From NCBI GenBank assembly GCA_946885735.1, contig CAMPGW010000015.1:1-42047 (forward strand): 42,047 bases of DNA, in the 5' to 3' direction. Positions 37,125 to 42,047 of the stretch are shown here, piece by piece. The stretch's first letter is position 1. Each line of letters begins with the position of its first letter. The notes under the pieces were generated by a model. That model made no database searches. It saw nothing but the letters and a program-made list of their open reading frames with translations, and was not told the DNA's origin. This DNA comes from an uncultured Gammaproteobacteria bacterium (GTDB taxonomy: Bacteria; Pseudomonadota; Gammaproteobacteria; Xanthomonadales; Xanthomonadaceae). Position numbers and translations under genes: made by a program.

Positions 37125-38480
37125 ATGAACCGGCCACGGCCGCTGCCTGCCGGGCTCGACCTGCTGGCCCTGCACCGGCTGGCGCCGGCGCGCTATCCGA
37201 TGCTGCTGGAGAGCGTCGCCGGCGGCAACGCGCTGTCGCGCTGGGACCTGCTGCTGATCGCCGATGGCGATGGCATCGTGCTTGGCGCCGACGGCGTCGC
37301 CCGCGGCCTCGATGGTGCGCCGACCGAAGGCGCCTTCCTCGACGTGCTGGACGTGCGCTGGCGGCAAGCGGGCGTCCCCCACGAGGCGCCGGAAGGACTG
37401 CCGTTCCGCGGCGGCTGGGGCCTGTTCCTCGCCTACGAACTGGCCGCGCAGGTCGAACCGGTGCTGCGACTGCCGGCGGCGCCCGGCCCGCTGCCCGTCG
37501 CACTGGCCCTGCGCTGCCCCGCGGTGATCGCCCGCGACCGTGACAGCGGCGCCTGCGTGGCCTGGGCCGAACCGGGACACGAGGCACTGCTCGCTCCCCT
37601 CGACGATGAACTCGACCGGCTCCCGCGCCTGCCAAGCCTTCCAAGATGGCAACCGCCGGTGCGGGTCGAGGAGGATCCGCCGGAGCTTTTCCTTCGCGGC
37701 GTGGAGCGCGTGCACGAATACCTGCGCGCGGGTGACGTGTTCCAGGTGAATCTTTCGCGCGGCTGGCGCGCGCACTTTTCGGAGGCGCCGCAACCGGCGG
37801 CCTGGTACGCGCGCCTGCGCGAAGCCAACCCGGCGCCGTTCGCGGGGCTGCTGGTGCAGGGCGATTGGGCGCTCGCCAGTTCCTCCCCGGAACGACTGGT
37901 GTCGGTGCGCGGCGACCGGGTCGAGACACGACCGATCGCCGGCACCCGTCCGCGGCTCGCGGGCGACGACGAAGCCGCGCGCATCCGCGAGCTGGTCGGC
38001 CATCCCAAGGAACGCGCCGAACACGTGATGCTCATCGACCTGGAACGCAACGACCTGGGGCGCGTTTGCGTTCCCGGCAGCGTGGACGTGGACGAGCTGA
38101 TGGTGGTCGAGAGCTACACCCATGTGCACCACATCGTCTCCAACGTGCGCGGACGCCTGCGCCCCGGCGCCAGTCCGGGCGAGGTGATCGCCGCGGTGTT
38201 CCCGGGCGGCACCATCACCGGCTGCCCGAAAGTGCGCTGCATGCAGGTGATCGCCGAGCTCGAGGGCCGGGGACGCGGCGCCTACACCGGCGCGCTCGGC
38301 TACCTCGACCGCAGCGGCGATCTCGACCTCAACATCCTCATCCGCAGCGCCTGGTTGTCCGGGACCACGCTGGAACTGCGCGCGGGCGCCGGCCTGGTGG
38401 TGGATTCGGTGGCCAGCAGCGAGCTCGACGAGACCCGCGCCAAGGCCCGCGGCCTGCTCCGCGCGCTGGGTGTGGCATGA
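37125..38480 (+). CDS. pabB: Aminodeoxychorismate synthase component I
   Basis: A 451-residue chorismate-using enzyme that makes 4-amino-4-deoxychorismate for folate. The C-terminal chorismate-binding domain has PGGTITGCPKVRCMQ and GAYTGALGYLD. The position that is Lys274 (motif PIKGT) in E. coli PabB is Ala272 here (PIAGT), the anthranilate-synthase-like form. Assignment as PabB rests on the adjacent pabC and the fab-operon location, so anthranilate synthase I is the alternative. It starts 14 nt after fabF with AGGAAA as the ribosome site and overlaps pabC by ATGA. Confidence 0.85.
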   Translation: MNRPRPLPAGLDLLALHRLAPARYPMLLESVAGGNALSRWDLLLIADGDGIVLGADGVARGLDGAPTEGAFLDVLDVRWRQAGVPHEAPEGLPFRGGWGLFLAYELAAQVEPVLRLPAAPGPLPVALALRCPAVIARDRDSGACVAWAEPGHEALLAPLDDELDRLPRLPSLPRWQPPVRVEEDPPELFLRGVERVHEYLRAGDVFQVNLSRGWRAHFSEAPQPAAWYARLREANPAPFAGLLVQGDWALASSSPERLVSVRGDRVETRPIAGTRPRLAGDDEAARIRELVGHPKERAEHVMLIDLERNDLGRVCVPGSVDVDELMVVESYTHVHHIVSNVRGRLRPGASPGEVIAAVFPGGTITGCPKVRCMQVIAELEGRGRGAYTGALGYLDRSGDLDLNILIRSAWLSGTTLELRAGAGLVVDSVASSELDETRAKARGLLRALGVA

Positions 38481-39286
38481 GCACGCGCGTCCTGCGCGGC
38501 GGGGAGGTGCTCGCCGGACTCGACCCGGCCGATCGCGGACTGGCGTACGGCGACGGCGTGTTTGAAACCCTGCGCGTCCACGAAGGGACACCGATCTGGT
38601 GGGAGTCGCACTGGCGGCGCCTGTGCGTCGGCCTGGAGGTGCTCGGCTTCGCGCCACCCGATCCGCGGACGCTGCGGCGCCACGCGCTGGACCTGCTCGC
38701 TGCGTCGCCCGGCGACGGCGTGCTCAAGCTCATCGTGACGCGTGGCACCGGCGGGCGGGGCTATGCGCCGCCACCCATGCCCGAACCGACGGTCATCCTG
38801 TCGAGCCATCCCTTGCCCGTGACGCCGGCAACGGTGAACCTTCGCTGGTGCACGACCCGCTGGGCCGAGCAGCCGCGCCTGGCGGGCTTCAAGCATCTCA
38901 ACCGACTCGAGCAGGTGCTGGCGCGGGCGGAGTGGCAGGATCCGTCGATCTTCGACGGCATCGTGCTGGGCGCCGATGGTCGGGTGATTGGCGCGACCTC
39001 GGCCAATGTCTTCGCGCGCATCGACGGGGCCTGGCTGACGCCCCCGGTCGAGGCCTGCGGGATCGCCGGGCTGATGCGCGAATGGGTGCTGAACCACGCA
39101 GCCGAAGCGCGCGTGGAAGCCATCGCGCCCGCCCGCCTGCTGGCCGCGGACGCGGTTTTTATCTGCAACGCCGTGCGCGGTATCCTTCCGGTCGAGCGGC
39201 TCGATGGACGCGAGTGGACCGCGCAGCCGGACGTCGCCGTGCTGCGTCGCCGCCTGGCCGCCGCGGAACCGGCTTTCGACTGTTAG
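38477..39286 (+). CDS. pabC: Aminodeoxychorismate lyase
   Basis: A 269-residue class IV PLP enzyme that releases p-aminobenzoate and pyruvate from aminodeoxychorismate. Features are GLAYGDGVFETLRVHEG at the N-terminus, the PLP-binding Lys139 in GFKHLNRLEQVLA and GATSANVFARIDG. Branched-chain or D-amino-acid aminotransferases share the fold, but the coupling to pabB by ATGA decides for PabC. mltG follows by 9 nt. Confidence 0.92.
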   Translation: MSTRVLRGGEVLAGLDPADRGLAYGDGVFETLRVHEGTPIWWESHWRRLCVGLEVLGFAPPDPRTLRRHALDLLAASPGDGVLKLIVTRGTGGRGYAPPPMPEPTVILSSHPLPVTPATVNLRWCTTRWAEQPRLAGFKHLNRLEQVLARAEWQDPSIFDGIVLGADGRVIGATSANVFARIDGAWLTPPVEACGIAGLMREWVLNHAAEARVEAIAPARLLAADAVFICNAVRGILPVERLDGREWTAQPDVAVLRRRLAAAEPAFDC

Positions 39287-39295
39287 GAGATCCGA

Positions 39296-40333
39296 TTGGC
39301 GACCCACCTCAAGCACGGACGGCTCAAGCTCGCACTGGCCCTGGTGATCGTCGCCGCCGCGGTCTTCGCCGCCATGTGGTGGCAGCGCACGCTCGGCTTC
39401 GCCGAACGCGGGCTGGCGATCGAACCGCAGGCGCAGGCACAGGCCATGGTGCTGGTGATCGAACGCGGCGACGGCTTCAATGCGGTGCTGCGCAAGCTTC
39501 GCGCGCTCGGCGTCCGGCAAGGGTCGGACCTGGAATGGAAGCTGCTGGCGCGCAAGCTCGGCGTGGCGGGCAAGCTGCAGGTGGGCGAGTACGCGATCAC
39601 GCCCGGCATCACGCCCGAGGCACTGTTGCGCCGGCTCGGCGCGGGCGAGGTGATCCAGCGCAAGTTCACCGTCATCGAAGGCTGGAGTTTCCGCGACCTG
39701 CGCGCCGCGCTCGCGGCCGAGTCGCGCCTGGCGCAGAACACGCGCGGCCTCGACGATGCCGCGGTGATGGCGAAACTGGGCCGCAGCGGCGTGCCCGCGG
39801 AAGGACGCTTCCTTCCGGAGACCTACGTCTATACCCGCGGCACCGACGACCTGGCCATCCTCGATCGCGCCGCCAAGGCGATGGACGTGGCGCTGGCCGA
39901 GGCATGGGAGGGCCGCCAGCCCGATCTGCCGCTCGCTTCGCCGGATGAGTTGCTCACGCTGGCCTCGATCGTGGAGAAGGAAACCGGCCAGGCCGGCGAG
40001 CGCGCCCGGATCGCCGGTGTGTTCGTGCGGCGGCTCCGGCTCGGCATGCGCCTGGAGACCGATCCCACCGTCATTTACGGCATGGGCGCTGCCTACGACG
40101 GCAACATCCGCAAGAAGGACCTGCAGACCGACACGCCCTACAACACCTACCAGCGCGCGGGCCTGCCGCCGACGCCGATCGCCATGCCCGGCAAGGCCGC
40201 CTTGCAGGCGACCGCGCATCCGGCGCCGGGCGACGAACTGTTCTTCGTGGCACGGGGCAACGGCGAGCACCATTTCTCCGCCACCTACGCCGAGCACGCG
40301 GCGGCGGTGCGTCGCTACCAGTTGCGCCGCTGA
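39296..40333 (+). CDS. mltG: Endolytic murein transglycosylase MltG
   Basis: A 345-residue YceG-like protein that cuts nascent glycan strands at the membrane. One N-terminal membrane helix (about 12-27) precedes a LysM-like segment and the catalytic domain, with Glu in LASIVEKETG and the RLRLGMRLETDPTVIYG motif. The start is TTG 39296, supported by a strong Shine-Dalgarno AGGAGA five bases upstream and by the membrane helix that follows. Its TGA shares a base with the tmk ATG. Confidence 0.93.
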   Translation: MATHLKHGRLKLALALVIVAAAVFAAMWWQRTLGFAERGLAIEPQAQAQAMVLVIERGDGFNAVLRKLRALGVRQGSDLEWKLLARKLGVAGKLQVGEYAITPGITPEALLRRLGAGEVIQRKFTVIEGWSFRDLRAALAAESRLAQNTRGLDDAAVMAKLGRSGVPAEGRFLPETYVYTRGTDDLAILDRAAKAMDVALAEAWEGRQPDLPLASPDELLTLASIVEKETGQAGERARIAGVFVRRLRLGMRLETDPTVIYGMGAAYDGNIRKKDLQTDTPYNTYQRAGLPPTPIAMPGKAALQATAHPAPGDELFFVARGNGEHHFSATYAEHAAAVRRYQLRR

Positions 40334-40971
40334 TGGCCGCGAGCGGTCGGCCAGGCATCCTGGTCACCATCGAAGGCGGCGAAGGCGCGGGCAAGTCGAC
40401 CGTGCGCCAGGCCTTGCACGACGCGCTGGAATCCCGGGGCTTCGAGGTGGTATCGACGCGCGAGCCGGGCGGCACGGTTGCCGGCGAAGCCATCCGCGCA
40501 CTGCTGCTCGATCCCGCCGGTAGGCTGGCGGCGGAGACCGAGCTGTTGCTGATGTTCGCCTCGCGCGCCCAACTGGTGCGCGAACTCGTCTTGCCTGCGC
40601 TCGACCGTGGCGCCGCCGTGCTTGCCGACCGGTTCACCGATGCCAGCTTCGCCTACCAGGGCGGCGGGCGCGGCATCGCCGACGCCACCATCGCCGAGCT
40701 GGAACGTTGGGCCGCGCTGGTCAAGCCGGACCTGAGCTTCCTGCTGGACGTGGATGTCGAGGTCGGCTTGGCGCGTGCGCGCTCGCGCGGAGCGCAGCCC
40801 GATCGCATCGAGTCCGAGCAGTCCGGTTTCTTCGAACGCGTGCGCGCCGCCTACCTGGCGCGCGCGCTGGCCGAGCCGCAGCGCTTCCGACGGCTCGACG
40901 CATCCAGGCCGCCCGAGCAGGTGCGCGCTGCGGCCACCGACGAACTGCTGAAGTGGCTGGACGCGCGATGA
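40333..40971 (+). CDS. tmk: Thymidylate kinase
   Basis: A 212-residue kinase that makes dTDP from dTMP. The P-loop GGEGAGKST is at 15-23, the DR motif in ADRFTDASFAYQGGGR and the lid region is near RARSRGAQPDRIE. It starts on the last base of mltG (TGATG) and overlaps holB by ATGA, so translation of the three is linked. Confidence 0.96.
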   Translation: MAASGRPGILVTIEGGEGAGKSTVRQALHDALESRGFEVVSTREPGGTVAGEAIRALLLDPAGRLAAETELLLMFASRAQLVRELVLPALDRGAAVLADRFTDASFAYQGGGRGIADATIAELERWAALVKPDLSFLLDVDVEVGLARARSRGAQPDRIESEQSGFFERVRAAYLARALAEPQRFRRLDASRPPEQVRAAATDELLKWLDAR

Positions 40972-42002
40972 GCCGATTCTCACCCTGGCAGTTGCGCGTC
41001 CTCGACACCAGCCTGCGTGCGCTGGCCGAAGGCCGCCTGGGCCATGCGCTGTTGCTGGCGGGGCCGCCGTCACTCGGCAAGCGTGCGGTCGCCGAGGCAC
41101 TCGCGCAGCGCCTGCTGTGCCCGACGCCCGGTGACGACGGCTTGGCCTGCGGCGCCTGCCGCAGTTGCCGCCTGTTCCCGATGCAGGAAGTCGGGCTGGC
41201 GGTGGGCCAGGCCCATCCGGACCTGCAGCGCATCGGCCTTGAGCCTAACGACAAAGGCGACAAGCTCAAGACCGAGATCAGCGTCGAGCAGGTGCGCCGG
41301 CTTGGGCAGTGGCTGGCGCTGACGCCGCAGCTTGGCGGGCCCCAGGTGGCGATCATCGATCCGGCCGACCTGATGAACGCGGCGTCGGGGAACGCCCTGC
41401 TCAAGACCCTGGAGGAACCGTCGCCCAACCGCTTCCTGCTGCTGGTGAGTTCGCGCCCCGGCCGCCTGCCCGCCACCATCCGCAGTCGTTGCCAGCGCCT
41501 GGACTTCCGGATCCCCGGTTCCGAGGAATCGCGCTCCTGGCTGGAGGCGCAAGGCCTGCCGGCAACCGTGGCGGCGCGTGCGCTCGAGCTCGCGCGAGGC
41601 AACCCAGGCCTGGCGGCTGAATGGGTCGCGCAGGGCGCGCTGGAACTGCGCTCGGAGGTCGTAGGTTCGCTGAATGCCATTGCGACCGGACGGGCCGGGG
41701 CGGTCGAGACCGCCCAGGCCTGGCTGGGCGACGACCGGGCGGAACTGCGGCTGCGCTTCGCCGCCGACCTCGTGCTCGACGCCACCGCGCAGGCACTGTC
41801 GGCACCGACGCGTGCGGGCGGCTTGACCCCGCCGCCTGATTTTTCCAGACTGCCGGCGTGGTTCGATGGCGTGAACCGCATCCGCGAGCAACTGCGCGCG
41901 CCATTGCGCAACGACCTGGTGTTGGCCGGGTTGTTGCAGGAGTGGCGTAGCCTGTTCGAAACCGCCAGTCCTGGCGGCCATCCACGAGAGGGAAGACGAT
42001 GA
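40968..42002 (+). CDS. holB: DNA polymerase III delta-prime subunit
   Basis: A 344-residue clamp-loader subunit. GPPSLGKRAVAEALAQRLLC is the degenerate P-loop region, followed by zinc-ligand cysteines in CGACRSCRLF, and SGNALLKTLEEPSPNRFLLL with the SRC motif in IRSRCQRLDF. Its stop overlaps the pilZ start by ATGA. The tmk-holB order is widely conserved. Confidence 0.94.
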   Translation: MSRFSPWQLRVLDTSLRALAEGRLGHALLLAGPPSLGKRAVAEALAQRLLCPTPGDDGLACGACRSCRLFPMQEVGLAVGQAHPDLQRIGLEPNDKGDKLKTEISVEQVRRLGQWLALTPQLGGPQVAIIDPADLMNAASGNALLKTLEEPSPNRFLLLVSSRPGRLPATIRSRCQRLDFRIPGSEESRSWLEAQGLPATVAARALELARGNPGLAAEWVAQGALELRSEVVGSLNAIATGRAGAVETAQAWLGDDRAELRLRFAADLVLDATAQALSAPTRAGGLTPPPDFSRLPAWFDGVNRIREQLRAPLRNDLVLAGLLQEWRSLFETASPGGHPREGRR

Positions 42003-42047
42003 TCGGTGGCGCAGGCGCAAGGCAGGGCATTCTTTCGCTCGCCATCA
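41999..42047 (+). CDS. pilZ: PilZ-domain protein, 5' end only
   Basis: Only about 16 codons are visible. After Met-Ile the residues ARQGILSLAI match the N-terminus of the type IV pilus protein PilZ, which follows holB in Xanthomonas-like genomes. The ATG overlaps the holB stop, and GAGGGAAG lies just upstream. Truncated by the window edge. Confidence 0.75.
   Translation, partial: MIGGAGARQGILSLAI

Overview
The window is a gene-dense, GC-rich stretch of a gammaproteobacterial chromosome. Gene content and order (tRNA-Leu, tig-clpP-clpX-lon-hupB, tRNA-Val, tRNA-Asp, ppiD; dnaX-ybaB-recR; yceD-rpmF-fabHDG-acpP-fabF-pabB-pabC-mltG-tmk-holB-pilZ), together with a Kdo kinase, point to the order Lysobacterales (Xanthomonadales). 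That placement is from remembered protein similarity and synteny; no search was run. Almost everything is vertically inherited housekeeping DNA: I see no transposase, integrase, phage module, CRISPR array or long repeat, and no gap above 300 bases without a gene.

Layout. 1-6186: end of a tRNA-Lys gene, tRNA-Leu, then the protein quality-control block trigger factor, ClpP, ClpX and Lon. 6206-6881: HU gene with a near-consensus promoter, followed within 11 nt by tRNA-Val and then tRNA-Asp, closed by one strong terminator. 6924-11805: periplasmic chaperone PpiD, then on the minus strand FabI, lytic transglycosylase MltD and glyoxalase II. 11849-13739: a YafS-like methyltransferase, RNase HI and DNA polymerase III epsilon, with overlapping start and stop codons. 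13743-16222: a PP2C phosphatase (minus), tRNA-Ser(CGA), and three small genes of poorly known function.

16207-20948: lipopolysaccharide-core genes (a family 9 glycosyltransferase and the Kdo kinase KdkA) that run, through a chain of overlapping codons, into a metallo-beta-lactamase-fold hydrolase and the molybdopterin genes moaA, moaC, moaD and moaE. 20966-21180: 4.5S SRP RNA with tRNA-Ser(GGA) only 7 nt upstream on the minus strand. 21366-24361: dnaX, ybaB, recR and a HIT-family hydrolase. 24384-28779 (minus): a MoxR ATPase, DUF58, transglutaminase and Slp lipoprotein operon, divergent from a large membrane glycosyltransferase (28828-30648). 30633-31690 (minus): a Maf/YceF pyrophosphatase and a membrane-anchored coiled-coil protein.

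31783-42047: one long plus-strand run that starts from a TTGACA/TATACT promoter and joins ribosomal protein L32, the whole fatty-acid initiation and elongation set (FabH, FabD, FabG, ACP, FabF), two p-aminobenzoate enzymes for folate, the MltG glycan-strand terminase, thymidylate kinase, the clamp-loader delta-prime subunit and the start of pilZ. It links lipid, folate, cell-wall and DNA synthesis.

I found no clearly new biological system. The better leads are two mixed transcripts (hupB mRNA with tRNAs; tRNA-Ser with SRP RNA), a trigger factor whose prolyl-isomerase site looks degenerate, a near-leaderless yceD mRNA, a PabB with Ala where the E. coli enzyme has its catalytic Lys, and an operon tying Kdo phosphorylation to molybdopterin synthesis.
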